In this document: positions 17,115 to 26,225 of the stretch, piece after piece
How the letters are laid out: each line of letters opens with the position of its first letter
How positions within the stretch are numbered: position 1 is the first letter of the stretch
From: Labrys sp. WJW
GTDB taxonomy: Bacteria; Pseudomonadota; Alphaproteobacteria; Rhizobiales; Labraceae
Length of the DNA: 64,000 bases
NCBI RefSeq assembly: GCF_001676615.1
Contig: NZ_LYXZ01000001.1
Coordinates: 310,001 to 374,000 of the forward strand
Reading direction: 5' to 3'
Notes under the pieces: generated by a model
The model's database searches: none
Told to the model about the DNA's origin: nothing
Seen by the model: the letters and a program-made list of their open reading frames with translations, nothing else
Program-made: the position numbers and the translations under genes

Positions 17115-17895
17115 AGCCGAGCGCGGCGCCCTGTGGGCGGCCGTGGTGCCGCTTTTCCTCCTCGTCTACGGCCTGCCGATCGGGGTCATCGTCCTCGCCA
17201 GCTTCAGCGGGCAGTGGAACGACATCCTGCCCTCGCACCTAACGACCCAGCATTATGCCGATGCCTTTCGCACGGCCTCCTTCGCATCGCTCAAAGCCAG
17301 CATCCTCACAGGGATCATCGCCAGCCTGGCGGCGCTCGTCTGCGGCACCTGGGCCGCCCTGGCCCTGCGCCGCTTCAAGCCCCTGCCCAAGCGGGTGCTC
17401 GACCTGTTCTTCTTCGTGCCGAGCGCGGTGCCATCCGTCTCCATCGGCCTTGGCCTGCTGGTCGCCTTCAGCCAGCCTCCCTTCCTGCTCAACGGCACGC
17501 GACTGATCGTGCTGATCGCGCATTTCATGCTGATCTCTGCCTTCACCTACGGCACGGTCACCGCCGGCCTCGCCCGCCTTCCCATCGATTGCGAACAGGT
17601 TGCCGAGAGCCTGGGCGCGCGCCCCTTCTACCGCCTGCGGCGCGTAACGCTGCCCTTGCTCACGCCCTATCTGATCGCCGCTTTCAGCCTCTCCTTCGCC
17701 CTGTCGATGGGAGAACTCGGGGCGACCGTCATGGTCTACCCGCCGGGCTGGGTTACCCTGCCGGTCCGCATCTTCTCGCTGTCGGACCGCGGCGCGATCT
17801 TCGATGCCGCCACGCTCACGACGATTTTGGGTGCCGCAACCCTGATCGTACTGATCACCCTCACGTGCCTTTCGAGCAGGGCGATGTCGAGATGA
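17098..17895 (+). CDS. phnV: AEP ABC transporter, permease 2
   Basis: Second permease, 265 residues with about six membrane segments and an EAA motif (CEQVAESLGARPFYRLRRVTLPLLTPYLIA). It overlaps phnU at its start and the Nudix gene at its end (ATGA), so all are one transcript. Length and pairing match PhnV of known AEP importers. Confidence 0.9.
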   Translation: MLVWSKAERGALWAAVVPLFLLVYGLPIGVIVLASFSGQWNDILPSHLTTQHYADAFRTASFASLKASILTGIIASLAALVCGTWAALALRRFKPLPKRVLDLFFFVPSAVPSVSIGLGLLVAFSQPPFLLNGTRLIVLIAHFMLISAFTYGTVTAGLARLPIDCEQVAESLGARPFYRLRRVTLPLLTPYLIAAFSLSFALSMGELGATVMVYPPGWVTLPVRIFSLSDRGAIFDAATLTTILGAATLIVLITLTCLSSRAMSR

Positions 17896-18347
17896 CGCCG
17901 GACCTTGCCAAACCCTCGCCCTCCCTGCGCCAGGTCGCGGCACTGCCGGTACGGATGAAGCGCGGACGCCTGGAGGCCTGCCTCGTGACGACACGCACGA
18001 CGAGGCGGTGGACCTTGCCGAAGGGCTGGCCGGTCAAGGGACGCAAGGATCCCCAGGCGGCAAGGATCGAGGCAAAGCAGGAAGCCGGCCTCGTCGGCAA
18101 GGCCGACAAGAAGCCGATCGGCACCTATCCCTATTGGAAACGCCTCGATACCCATTTTGTCCTGGTCGAAACCACCGTCTATCGCGTCGAGGTCAAGGCG
18201 ACCTTGAAGAAATGGAAGGAACAGGGCCAGCGGGACGTGCAATGGGTGCCGCTGGAAGAAGCGGCGCTTCTCGTCGCCGAACCGGGCCTTGCCCGCTTGC
18301 TGCGAGACCTGACGCATCGAGCCTACAGCATCGAACCTGATTTCTGA
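17892..18347 (+). CDS. Nudix-fold protein with a degenerate Nudix box
   Basis: 151 residues beginning at the ATGA overlap with phnV. The region GWPVKGRKDPQAARIEAKQE followed by AGL lines up with the Nudix box GX5EX7REUXEEXGU. The first Glu is replaced, and REU reads IEA, while the second Glu pair is partly kept (KQEAG). It may bind or hydrolyse a nucleoside diphosphate derivative weakly, or act as a regulator. Its coupling to the AEP importer is firm; the reason for it is unknown. Confidence 0.8.
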   Translation: MTPDLAKPSPSLRQVAALPVRMKRGRLEACLVTTRTTRRWTLPKGWPVKGRKDPQAARIEAKQEAGLVGKADKKPIGTYPYWKRLDTHFVLVETTVYRVEVKATLKKWKEQGQRDVQWVPLEEAALLVAEPGLARLLRDLTHRAYSIEPDF

Positions 18348-18428
18348 AGCAGGCTCGATGCTGTAATGCCTTGTTGCCGCATCTTTTTTGCCGAAAACCG
18401 CTACCCACTTTTCGGCGCGATGCTCTAG
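18324..18428. repeat. Rhizobial-type intergenic palindromic repeat
   Basis: TACAGCATCGA (18324-18334) pairs with TCGATGCTGTA (18355-18365), so the repeat invades the last codons of the Nudix gene. GCCGAAAA (18390-18397) pairs with TTTTCGGC (18409-18416), and the end GCGATGCTCTA mirrors the start. This pattern resembles a dispersed element I know from many Hyphomicrobiales genomes. The 285 bases from here to 18713 hold no gene that I can support. Confidence 0.6.
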
Positions 18429-18713
18429 CCAATCGGGCTGGGCTCCTGAATTCGCCAGGACTGAAAGCACTGCTCCAGGCTACCCCCGATCGATCCGCAG
18501 GATATCAAGCAAGAGCGCTCCTCGCCTGGGCTCGCCACGCTCGGAAATGCAAGGCCTCTATTCGGCGCCATGATCGAGGACTACAACAAGGCGATGCTGC
18601 CATCCTGTGCACAACAGTGCTGGTATTCCGCGCGACGGCCAATGCCCAGGCTCGAACTGCAGCTCGCATGTGTATATTCGTATTCTCCCCGCTGATGCTG
18701 GCGCCGTCATCTC

Positions 18714-19190
18714 ATGAATGAACATCGGGTTCACAAGATCTTCCAGATCGGCGTTCTGCTGAAAGGGGCACATGCACTGACAGAATGCGCAGGCGGCATC
18801 GCCCTTGCCCTGGTCAGCACCAATACAATCCGCGCTTTCGTCAACTGGCTCACGCAAGAGGAGCTGATCGAAAACCCGCATGACTTCATCGCCAGCCACC
18901 TATCCACCTTCGCCCAGAATTTTTCCATCGAGACGAAGCACTTCTACGCATTCTACCTGCTGGGTCACGGCGTGGTGAAACTGGCGCTGGTCATTGGCTT
19001 GCTGAAAGGCAAGCTTTGGTCGTATCCGGCATCGCTGATCGTGCTCGGGCTTTTCATCGTCTACCAGCTCTACCGCTTTTCCTACACGCATGGCGCAGGG
19101 CTGATCGTTCTCACCATCCTGGACGTCGTGGTGATGGGGTTGATCTGGCACGAATACCGTCTCGTGCGTCACCATTTGCCTATGAAGTAG
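18714..19190 (+). CDS. DUF2127 membrane protein
   Basis: 158 residues with about four hydrophobic segments. HKIFQIGVLLKGAHALTECAGG at the N-terminus and YLLGHGVVKLALVIGLLKGKLWSYP in the centre are typical of DUF2127. The charged membrane-spanning helices suggest a small integral protein of unknown role. It stands alone, convergent with the MFS gene ten bases on. The ribosome binding site is weak, so the start could shift. Confidence 0.85.
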   Translation: MNEHRVHKIFQIGVLLKGAHALTECAGGIALALVSTNTIRAFVNWLTQEELIENPHDFIASHLSTFAQNFSIETKHFYAFYLLGHGVVKLALVIGLLKGKLWSYPASLIVLGLFIVYQLYRFSYTHGAGLIVLTILDVVVMGLIWHEYRLVRHHLPMK

Positions 19191-19199
19191 AGCCTCCGG

Positions 19200-20426
19200 T
19201 CATCCACGCATTCCGGACAGATGCGCGCGGACCGGCAGCAAGGCGAGCAGGGTCAATAGCGAGAAAGCAGCCCCTGCGAGAAACGTGGCTTGCGGCCCTG
19301 CCAGATCCCACAGCGCCCCTGCGATCACGCTGGCGGCGAGCAGCGCGAGGCCGGTGATCAGATTGAACATGCCGAAGGCGGTGCCGCGCAGCTCGGCAGG
19401 TGCAGTTTCAGCAATCAAGGTGGCCAGCAGTCCCTGAGTGAACCCCATATGCAGCCCCCAGAGCGCCACGCCCAGGCACACGCCCATGATGCCGGAGGCG
19501 AAGGCGAGCACCAGATCGGCAACAACCAGCAGGACGAGGCCGATGACGAGGATCGCTATCCGGTCCATCCGGTCTGAAAGGATGCCGGCCGGATAGGCCG
19601 AGAGCGAATAGGCAAAGGCCATGATCACCAGCACGATCGGCACGAACGCCAGGGGCAGGCCGATCGACTGCGCGCGCAGGATGAGAAACGCTTCGGAAAA
19701 ACGGGCGAGCGTGAAGACCGCCGCGACGACAACCACCCACCAATACGTCTTTCCGAGGCGGCGCAACTCGTCGCGCCGGAGCGGCATGCGGACGCGGCGC
19801 AGGTTCTGCGGTCGCTCGGGCTCCTTGACCGCCACCAACAGAACACCGACGGACAGGAACGCCGGCACGACGGCAATCCAGAACACGGCCTGGAAGTGAT
19901 TGGCCGTCAGCCACATCAGGCCGATCGCCAGAAGCGGACCTGCAAAGGCACCGATGGTATCCAGCGATTGGCGCAGGCCGAAGCTCGCACCGCGCAGATG
20001 CGGCGGCGCAAGGTCGGCGACGAGGGCATCGCGAGGCGCGCCCCGGATCCCCTTGCCGATACGATCGACGAACCGCGCCGCAACCAGCCAGTCGATCGAA
20101 TTGGCCAGGGGAAAGACCGGCTTGGTGAGGGCGGCCAGACCATAGCCGAGAGCAGCCAGGAATTTGCGCTTGCCCAGCCAGTCGCTGAGCGCACCCGAGA
20201 ACACCTTGGTGATCGAGGCGGTCGCTTCCGCGATGCCCTCGATGATGCCGACGGCAAGCGTGGACGCGCCAAGCACCGTCACCATGTAGACGGGCAGGAG
20301 CGCGTGGATCATCTCCGACGAAACATCCATCAGCATCGACACGAAGCCGAGCGCCCAGATGCCGGCTGGAATGCCGCGGCGCGAGGGAGAAGGCGTCATG
20401 GTTTCGGCTGTCTTCCGACCGGCCAT
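19200..20426 (-). CDS. MFS transporter linked to ChrB-type protein
   Basis: About 408 residues and twelve predicted membrane helices. The A-like motif FSGALSDWLGKRK sits between helices 2 and 3 and a second, SDRMDR, follows in the C-terminal half. The start at 20426 follows the upstream stop by one base (TGA-G-ATG), showing coupling with the ChrB-N gene; 20399 is an alternative. MFS proteins beside ChrB-N genes are usually annotated as putative chromate or multidrug exporters. Substrate is not proven. Confidence 0.85.
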   Translation of the reverse strand: MAGRKTAETMTPSPSRRGIPAGIWALGFVSMLMDVSSEMIHALLPVYMVTVLGASTLAVGIIEGIAEATASITKVFSGALSDWLGKRKFLAALGYGLAALTKPVFPLANSIDWLVAARFVDRIGKGIRGAPRDALVADLAPPHLRGASFGLRQSLDTIGAFAGPLLAIGLMWLTANHFQAVFWIAVVPAFLSVGVLLVAVKEPERPQNLRRVRMPLRRDELRRLGKTYWWVVVVAAVFTLARFSEAFLILRAQSIGLPLAFVPIVLVIMAFAYSLSAYPAGILSDRMDRIAILVIGLVLLVVADLVLAFASGIMGVCLGVALWGLHMGFTQGLLATLIAETAPAELRGTAFGMFNLITGLALLAASVIAGALWDLAGPQATFLAGAAFSLLTLLALLPVRAHLSGMRG

Positions 20427-20427
20427 C

Positions 20428-20970
20428 TCAGCGGTTCTCGTCCTGCGCCTCGAAGACGCGCTGGGCGTAGCCGTCGAGCAGCGCCTCGCAGGCCCGCAGG
20501 CGCTCGACCGCCTCCCCTGCGAGCGAGGCACCGTAAAAATCGAGTTTCCTGATCTTTTCGAGCCACCCCTGGAGCTTCTTGAGGTCGGTGTCCTCTTCCT
20601 CCAGCTCGGCATAGGTGAACTTGTTGATCGCGATTTCCTTGGCGATCTCCTTTTCGAAATCGGCGCATCGGCCCAGAAATTCGCGATACTGCTCGTCCCG
20701 ATCGTTCTTGAAGCGGCTCACGACCTTCTCTTCCTGACCTTGATCGAGCGCGACCGTCTCCAGGATCACGCAGTCCCCCGTGAGGTCCGCGATATCGTTC
20801 TCGATCATCTTCAGGCGGCGGATGTGGTCATTGGTCTTGGGCAGGAGACACACGCCGTTCTGCAGATAGACAGCCCCCATCCCCTTGAGCCGCCGCCAGA
20901 GCGCGATACGCCTGGCAGCGGGTTCGGGTGGCACCTTATAAGTCAGCAATAACCAGGATAGTGAAACCAT
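20428..20970 (-). CDS. ChrB N-terminal domain protein
   Basis: About 180 residues starting at MVSLSWLLLTYKVPPEP, with the family core RRIALWRRLKGMGAVYLQNGVCLLP. In chromate resistance loci, ChrB acts as a sensor-regulator and has a second, C-terminal domain; only the N-terminal type is present here. The gene heads a two-gene transcript with an MFS exporter and no ChrA is nearby. A general role in a stress-export pair is inference. Confidence 0.82.
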   Translation of the reverse strand: MVSLSWLLLTYKVPPEPAARRIALWRRLKGMGAVYLQNGVCLLPKTNDHIRRLKMIENDIADLTGDCVILETVALDQGQEEKVVSRFKNDRDEQYREFLGRCADFEKEIAKEIAINKFTYAELEEEDTDLKKLQGWLEKIRKLDFYGASLAGEAVERLRACEALLDGYAQRVFEAQDENR

Positions 20971-21093
20971 AGAGCCGACTGTAATGAAACGACCGTAACA
21001 TTTCAATTGCAATCATATTATGAGTTCTCGGACGTATCCGCCTATTCTCGACGAAAAGCCTGCGACGGGGAGCGGTCTCCTTTCCGCCAGCAA

Positions 21094-22221
21094 CTATCGG
21101 GACGTGTCGATCCAGCGCCCTTCGACGCTGGATTTTTGGATCGCCTCGACCAGCGACTGGATGCGCTGGCCCGACCTGAAACCGAAGGGCTCGGGGCGTT
21201 TGCCGGCGATGGCATCGACGAAGCCGGCGATCTCGATTGCCTTGAGGTCGTTGAAGCCAAGCTGGTGGCCGGGGGCAACGCAGAACAATCCATAGGGGGC
21301 GTGGTCCGGGCCGGCCTCGATACGGCGGAAGCCGCGTCGTCCCTGCCTGTCGGCCGTGTCGAAGAAATGCAGCTCATTGAAGCGTTCCTGGCTGAAAACC
21401 AGCGCGCCCTTGGTGCCATAGACCTCGAAATCATGCTGCATCTTGCGGCCGGTGGCGATCCAGCTTGCCTCCAGGCTGCCGGACGCGCCGTTGGCGAAGC
21501 GCAGGAAGGCGCGGCCGAGATCGTCGACCTCGACGTTCCGTCGCCCACCCTGGCCATCGGGCCGGCTGGCGATTACGGTGACGCTGTCGCCCTGGACGCG
21601 TTCGATCGGCCCGAGCAGGAACTCCGCCGTCGCCAGCGCATGGCTGCCCAGATCCGCCAGGGCTCCGCCGCCGGCCGGATCATGCCGGAAGGTGAAGGGG
21701 CTTTCGCCATCGGCCATGTAGTCCTCGGCATGGATGCCGCGATAGCTGCGGATCTCGCCGAGCTCACCACCGCGGATCATGTCGCGGGCCAGCGAAAACA
21801 GCGGATTGCACAGATAGTTGAAACCGACCTGGGTACGGACGCCGGCGGCTTGCGCGGCCTGCGCCATCTCGGTCGCATCGGCCGCCGTGGTGGCAAGGGG
21901 CTTTTCGCAATAGACATGCTTGCCGGCCGCCAGCGCCGCCAGCGCCATCTCCTTGTGCAGTGCATTGGGGGCGGTGATGTCGATCACATCGATGCCGGGA
22001 TCGGCGACGAGGGTTTTCCAGTCGCCCGACGAGGCATTGAAACCGAGCGTCTGCGCCGCGGTGGCGGCCAGCTCCGCACTACGGTCGGCAACCGTGTGCA
22101 GCACGATGTCATAGGCGAGGTCGAAGACCCGCTGTGCGGCCGCAAAGCCGAAGACATGGGTCTTGCCCATGAAACCCGTACCGATGAGGCCGATTCTGAG
22201 TTGCTGCTTAGCAGTTGGCAT
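21094..22221 (-). CDS. Gfo/Idh/MocA-family oxidoreductase
   Basis: About 375 residues. The N-terminal NAD(P) fold is LRIGLIGTGFMGKTH, and the conserved dihydrofolate-like strand CEKPLATT supplies the EKP lysine. A second alpha/beta domain follows from about residue 130. It likely oxidises a hydroxyl of an inositol or a sugar. It overlaps the preceding 2-hydroxyacid dehydrogenase by 14 bases, and the pair is divergent from iolD across a shared operator region. Substrate is inferred from this neighbourhood. Confidence 0.88.
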   Translation of the reverse strand: MPTAKQQLRIGLIGTGFMGKTHVFGFAAAQRVFDLAYDIVLHTVADRSAELAATAAQTLGFNASSGDWKTLVADPGIDVIDITAPNALHKEMALAALAAGKHVYCEKPLATTAADATEMAQAAQAAGVRTQVGFNYLCNPLFSLARDMIRGGELGEIRSYRGIHAEDYMADGESPFTFRHDPAGGGALADLGSHALATAEFLLGPIERVQGDSVTVIASRPDGQGGRRNVEVDDLGRAFLRFANGASGSLEASWIATGRKMQHDFEVYGTKGALVFSQERFNELHFFDTADRQGRRGFRRIEAGPDHAPYGLFCVAPGHQLGFNDLKAIEIAGFVDAIAGKRPEPFGFRSGQRIQSLVEAIQKSSVEGRWIDTSR

Positions 22222-23176
22222 TGAGCTGTTCTTTGTTGACGACAAGGGCCGGGTCGATGGCGCCGGAAAAGAAATCAAGCACGTTCTGTACCGAAGAAAT
22301 GGCCATCCGCTCGGCGCATTCAGCCGTCAGGCCGGCGATGTGCGGTGTCAGGATCACCCGATCGAGCCCGAACAGCGGGTGGTCGGCAAGGGGAGGTTCG
22401 TCATCGAAGACATCCAGGCCGGCAGCCGAAATCCTTCCCTGGCATAGCGCCTCGAGCAGGGCCGCCTCGTCGACGACGCCTCCGCGCGCAGTATTGACGA
22501 CAATTGCGGAGGGTTTCATCGCCGCGAGTTCTTCGGCACCGATCGCCGGGCGCGCAGCCTTGGGCACATGCACCGATATGGCGTCCGCCCAGCTCAATCC
22601 GGCGGAAAGGTCATCGACAGCGGCAACCGGTCCGCCTGGCCAGCCGGCGACCTGGAGATAGGGATCATATGCCCGGATTTCCATGCCGAAGGCTCCGGCA
22701 TATCGGGCGAGCTGGCGTCCCGTCCGGCCAAACCCCATGATGAGGAGACGCTTGCCGGATAGTTCCGTGGCTTCGAGCCTGTTGCGCCAGGTCCAGTTGC
22801 CCTCGCGCACGCTGGCATCGGCCCGCAACAGCTTCTTGGCGCAGGCAAGCAGCAGCAGCATCGCGTGCTCGGCCACCGAGATCGAATTGACATCGCCCAC
22901 GATCGCAAGCGCGATGCCCCTGCTGTTCAATGCCGGCAGGTCGACGGCATCATAGCCGACACCGTGCCGCGAAACGATCTTGAGCTTGTCGGCTCGGGCG
23001 ATGACGGGGGCCGAGAGAGGCTGCGTGCGAATGACCAGGCCGTCCGCGGCGGCGATGAAAGGGGCGTAGCTTTGTTCCGAGACCTCTTCGACATAGTCGA
23101 ACGTCACCTCGGGAGCGGCTTGCAGCAATGCGATTCCGCTCGGATGCAATTTGCCGGCGACGAGTACGTGCGGCAT
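22208..23176 (-). CDS. D-2-hydroxyacid dehydrogenase in inositol cluster
   Basis: About 322 residues from an ATG with an excellent GGAGGAAACG leader. RHGVGYDAVDLPAL, the NAD fold IMGFGRTGRQLAR, the arginine in VNTARGGVVDE and the catalytic His in LTPHIAGLT identify the family. It is the first gene of a two-gene transcript with a Gfo/Idh enzyme, and its promoter faces iolD with a shared operator. A role on a 2-hydroxyacid made in inositol breakdown is inference. It is not closely alike to the dehydrogenase in the AEP cluster. Confidence 0.87.
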   Translation of the reverse strand: MPHVLVAGKLHPSGIALLQAAPEVTFDYVEEVSEQSYAPFIAAADGLVIRTQPLSAPVIARADKLKIVSRHGVGYDAVDLPALNSRGIALAIVGDVNSISVAEHAMLLLLACAKKLLRADASVREGNWTWRNRLEATELSGKRLLIMGFGRTGRQLARYAGAFGMEIRAYDPYLQVAGWPGGPVAAVDDLSAGLSWADAISVHVPKAARPAIGAEELAAMKPSAIVVNTARGGVVDEAALLEALCQGRISAAGLDVFDDEPPLADHPLFGLDRVILTPHIAGLTAECAERMAISSVQNVLDFFSGAIDPALVVNKEQLNANC

Positions 23177-23290
23177 CGTTTCCTCCGGCCCAGCGCTGGT
23201 GGCTGGTTCTGTCGACCGTTTCATGCCCGGTGATGGAGGGGTGCGCTGTCATGCTCGCTCATGAGCTGGCATCTTCCTCTGCAAGGCATT

Positions 23291-23308
23291 TTGCAATGGT
23301 GATTGCAA
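23291..23308. promoter_or_regulatory. Predicted RpiR (IolR) operator, iolD/dehydrogenase
   Basis: TTGCAA-TGGTGA-TTGCAA sits between two divergent inositol genes. Flanking bases extend it to a near-perfect TTTGCAAT-N4-ATTGCAAA palindrome. A weaker CAATAATCATT element follows at 23324-23334. The same TTGCAA-N6-TTGCAA layout occurs at 31285 and 37092, so one regulator probably controls all three units. Confidence 0.65.
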
Positions 23309-23375
23309 ATATGTTGCATTGTCAATAATCATTTCGTAAGCAATGGAAAAATCGCGGTTGCGTGGGAGGAACACG

Positions 23376-25220
23376 ATGCCGGCAACACTCCGCCTCACCA
23401 TGGCCCAGGCCCTGGTCCGTTATCTGTGCAATCAGTTTACAGTCGTAGATGGGGCTAAGGTTCCGCTCTTTCCGGGCGTCTTCGCGATCTTCGGCCATGG
23501 CAATGTCACCTGCCTGTCCGAGGCCCTGGAGGCGGTCAAGGACAGCTTCCCGACCTGGCGCGGCCAGAACGAGCAGTCGATGGCCCTGGCGGCAATCGGC
23601 TTTGCCAAAGCCAAACGCCGGCGCCAGATCATGGTGGCGGCGAGTTCGATCGGGCCCGGTGCGCTCAACATGGTCACCGCGGCCGGCGTCGCCCATTCCA
23701 ACCGCCTGCCGGTGCTGCTGCTCTCGGGCGACACTTTCGTCAACCGGCGCCCCGATCCCGTCATGCAGCAGGTGGAGCATTTCGGCGACCCCACCATCAA
23801 CGTCAACGACGCGTTCAAGGCCGTGACGCGCTACTGGGACCGCATCGTCCATCCCGAACAGATCATCTCCTCCCTGCCGCAGGCCGTGGGCGTGCTGCTG
23901 GATCCGGCCGATTGCGGGCCTGCCTTCATCGCGCTGCCGCAGGACGTCCAGGAAATGGCCTGGGACTATCCGGAAGCGTTCTTCGAGCCTGTCGTGCACA
24001 AAATCCCGCGGCCGCGCCCGGATCGCGACCGGCTCCAGGAAGCGGTCAAGATCCTGCAGCAGGCAAAGCGGCCCCTGATCATCTCAGGCGGCGGCGTGCG
24101 CTATTCCGGCGCCGAAAAGGCCCTGGCCGAGTTTGCGGCGAAGCGAGGCATTCCGCTCGCCGAGACCATTGCCGGCAAGGGTGCCCTCACCCACGACCAT
24201 CCCGCCCATGTCGGGCCGATCGGCATCGTCGGCTCGACCTCCGCCAATGCGCTCGCAGGTGAGGCCGATGTGATCCTCGCCATCGGCACGCGCCTGATGG
24301 ACTTCACCACTGGTTCCTGGACCGCCTTCTCGCAGACGGCGAAATTCGTCTCCATCAACGCGGCGCGCTGGGATGCTACCAAGCATCGGGCGCTGGCCGT
24401 GATCGGCGATGCCCTGGAAACCGTCGAGGAACTGGCGGGCGCTCTTGGCGATTGGAGAGCGCCGGCCGCCTGGACACAGAAGGGCGTGGCGGAATTCGCC
24501 AAATGGAATGCCATGCTCGATGGCTTCCAAAAGCCTACCAACGAGCCGGTGCCGACCTATGCGCAGGTCGTCGGGGTGGTGAATGCCAAGGCCGGCAGCC
24601 GGGACCTGCTCATCACCGCTGCCGGTGGCCTGCCCGGCGAAGTCATGAAGAACTGGCGGGTCAAGGAGCCCAATACCTTCGACTGCGAGTTCGGCTTCTC
24701 CTGCATGGGCTATGAGATCGCCGCGGGCTGGGGTGCGGCCATGGCCGATCCGACGCGCACGCCGATCGTCATGATCGGCGACGGCACCTATATGATGATG
24801 AACTCGGACATCTATTCGACCGTCCTGAGCGGCCACAAGATCATTGTGATCGTCTGTGACAATGGCGGCTATGCCGTGATCAACCGCCTGCAGAATGCCA
24901 AGGGCGGGGCTTCCTTCAACAACCTGATCAAGGATTGCCGGGTGAAGGAACCCTTCGCGGTCGACTTTGCCAAGCACGCCGAAGCCATGGGCGCCCTGAC
25001 CCGGCAGGTCGACAGCCTCGCCGATCTCGGCCCCGCCATCGAATGGGCCCGGAACAACGACCGGACCACGGTGATCTCCATCGTGTCGGACGCCTTCACC
25101 TGGACGCCGGGTGATGCCTGGTGGGATGTCGGGGTTCCCGCTACGAGCGAGAGGGGCCAGGTGCGCGAGGCACATGCCTCCCAGCTCGACGGGCGCAAGC
25201 GCCAGCGTGTCGGAGTATGA
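23376..25220 (+). CDS. iolD: 3D-(3,5/4)-trihydroxycyclohexane-1,2-dione acylhydrolase
   Basis: ThDP-dependent ring-opening enzyme of inositol catabolism: it hydrolyses the diketo ring to 5-deoxy-D-glucuronate. The activating Glu is in WRGQNEQSM (residue 66 from the chosen start), and the ThDP/Mg motif GDG...N is GDGTYMMMN at about 468-476. The start at 23376 has GGGAGGAAC directly upstream; length 614 fits the family. It leads the transcript iolD-iolE-SDR. Confidence 0.94.
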   Translation: MPATLRLTMAQALVRYLCNQFTVVDGAKVPLFPGVFAIFGHGNVTCLSEALEAVKDSFPTWRGQNEQSMALAAIGFAKAKRRRQIMVAASSIGPGALNMVTAAGVAHSNRLPVLLLSGDTFVNRRPDPVMQQVEHFGDPTINVNDAFKAVTRYWDRIVHPEQIISSLPQAVGVLLDPADCGPAFIALPQDVQEMAWDYPEAFFEPVVHKIPRPRPDRDRLQEAVKILQQAKRPLIISGGGVRYSGAEKALAEFAAKRGIPLAETIAGKGALTHDHPAHVGPIGIVGSTSANALAGEADVILAIGTRLMDFTTGSWTAFSQTAKFVSINAARWDATKHRALAVIGDALETVEELAGALGDWRAPAAWTQKGVAEFAKWNAMLDGFQKPTNEPVPTYAQVVGVVNAKAGSRDLLITAAGGLPGEVMKNWRVKEPNTFDCEFGFSCMGYEIAAGWGAAMADPTRTPIVMIGDGTYMMMNSDIYSTVLSGHKIIVIVCDNGGYAVINRLQNAKGGASFNNLIKDCRVKEPFAVDFAKHAEAMGALTRQVDSLADLGPAIEWARNNDRTTVISIVSDAFTWTPGDAWWDVGVPATSERGQVREAHASQLDGRKRQRVGV

Positions 25221-25321
25221 CGGGCGCATATTGCGATGCGCCAAAGCTATCCTGATCCGCCAAGACTGTCCTTTGGATGTGATCGACCTCGATTTCCATC
25301 GATGCAGATTTGGAGAACCCC

Positions 25322-26221
25322 ATGAAAGCCCGACTTGGCATCGCACCGATTGCCTGGTGGAACGACGACTTGCCCGAACTCAGCGATGACGTATCGCTCG
25401 ACGAGTGCCTGCGCCAGGCCCGCGAGGCCGGCTTTACCGGCATGGAGACGGGCCGTCGTTTCCCGATGGATCCCGGCGAGCTCAAGCCCGTCCTGGACAA
25501 ACACGGCATGAGCGTTTGCGGTGGCTGGTTCTCCGGCCTGCTGCTCGACGGCGATATCGAGATGGAAAAAGAGCGCATCGCCGGACAGATGGCGCTCTTC
25601 AAGGCGGTCGGGGCGCCGTGCATCGTCTATGGTGAAACCGCCGGCACCATCCAGGGCAATCGCTCGGCGCCTCTGGCGACCAAAAGGCGGCTGGGCGAGG
25701 ACGAAATCAAGGCCTATGGGCGCAAGATGACGGCCTTCGCCGAATGGTGCGCCGGACAGGGCATGCCGATCAGCTACCATCATCACATGGCAGCGGTGAT
25801 CGAGACCGAGGCCGAACTCGATCTCCTGATGAAGCACTCCGGAGAAGCCTTGCCCCTGCTCTACGATGCCGGTCACATGGCTTTCGCCGGCGGCGACGTG
25901 CTGCGGGTGATCGACAAGCACCATGCCCGCATTTCCCATGTCCACACCAAGGATATCCGCGCCGCGGTGGTCGAAGGCCTCGATCGCACCAAAGAGAGCT
26001 TTCTTGATGCCGTGGTGAAGGGGGCCTTTACCGTTCCCGGAGACGGATCCCTCGATTTCGAGGCGATCGTGAAGCGGCTGGCCGCCCATGGCTACGAAGG
26101 ATGGTTCGTCGTCGAGGCGGAGCAGGACCCCGTCAAGAGCCCGCCGCTGCAGATGGCCAGGATCGGGCACAAGGAATTGCTGCGGGTGATGGCCGCGGCC
26201 GGCTATTCGGTGGAGAATTGA
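25322..26221 (+). CDS. iolE: Inosose dehydratase / TIM-barrel isomerase
   Basis: 299-residue AP-endonuclease-2-type TIM barrel. The start at 25322 has GGAG upstream. Motifs include IAPIAWWNDDLPEL, YHHHMAAVIETEAELD and the HTKDIR strand that binds the metal. IolE dehydrates scyllo-inosose to the diketone used by IolD, its upstream neighbour. The related MocC proteins look the same at this level, so inosose isomerase activity is an alternative. Confidence 0.88.
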   Translation: MKARLGIAPIAWWNDDLPELSDDVSLDECLRQAREAGFTGMETGRRFPMDPGELKPVLDKHGMSVCGGWFSGLLLDGDIEMEKERIAGQMALFKAVGAPCIVYGETAGTIQGNRSAPLATKRRLGEDEIKAYGRKMTAFAEWCAGQGMPISYHHHMAAVIETEAELDLLMKHSGEALPLLYDAGHMAFAGGDVLRVIDKHHARISHVHTKDIRAAVVEGLDRTKESFLDAVVKGAFTVPGDGSLDFEAIVKRLAAHGYEGWFVVEAEQDPVKSPPLQMARIGHKELLRVMAAAGYSVEN

Positions 26222-26225
26222 TGCC

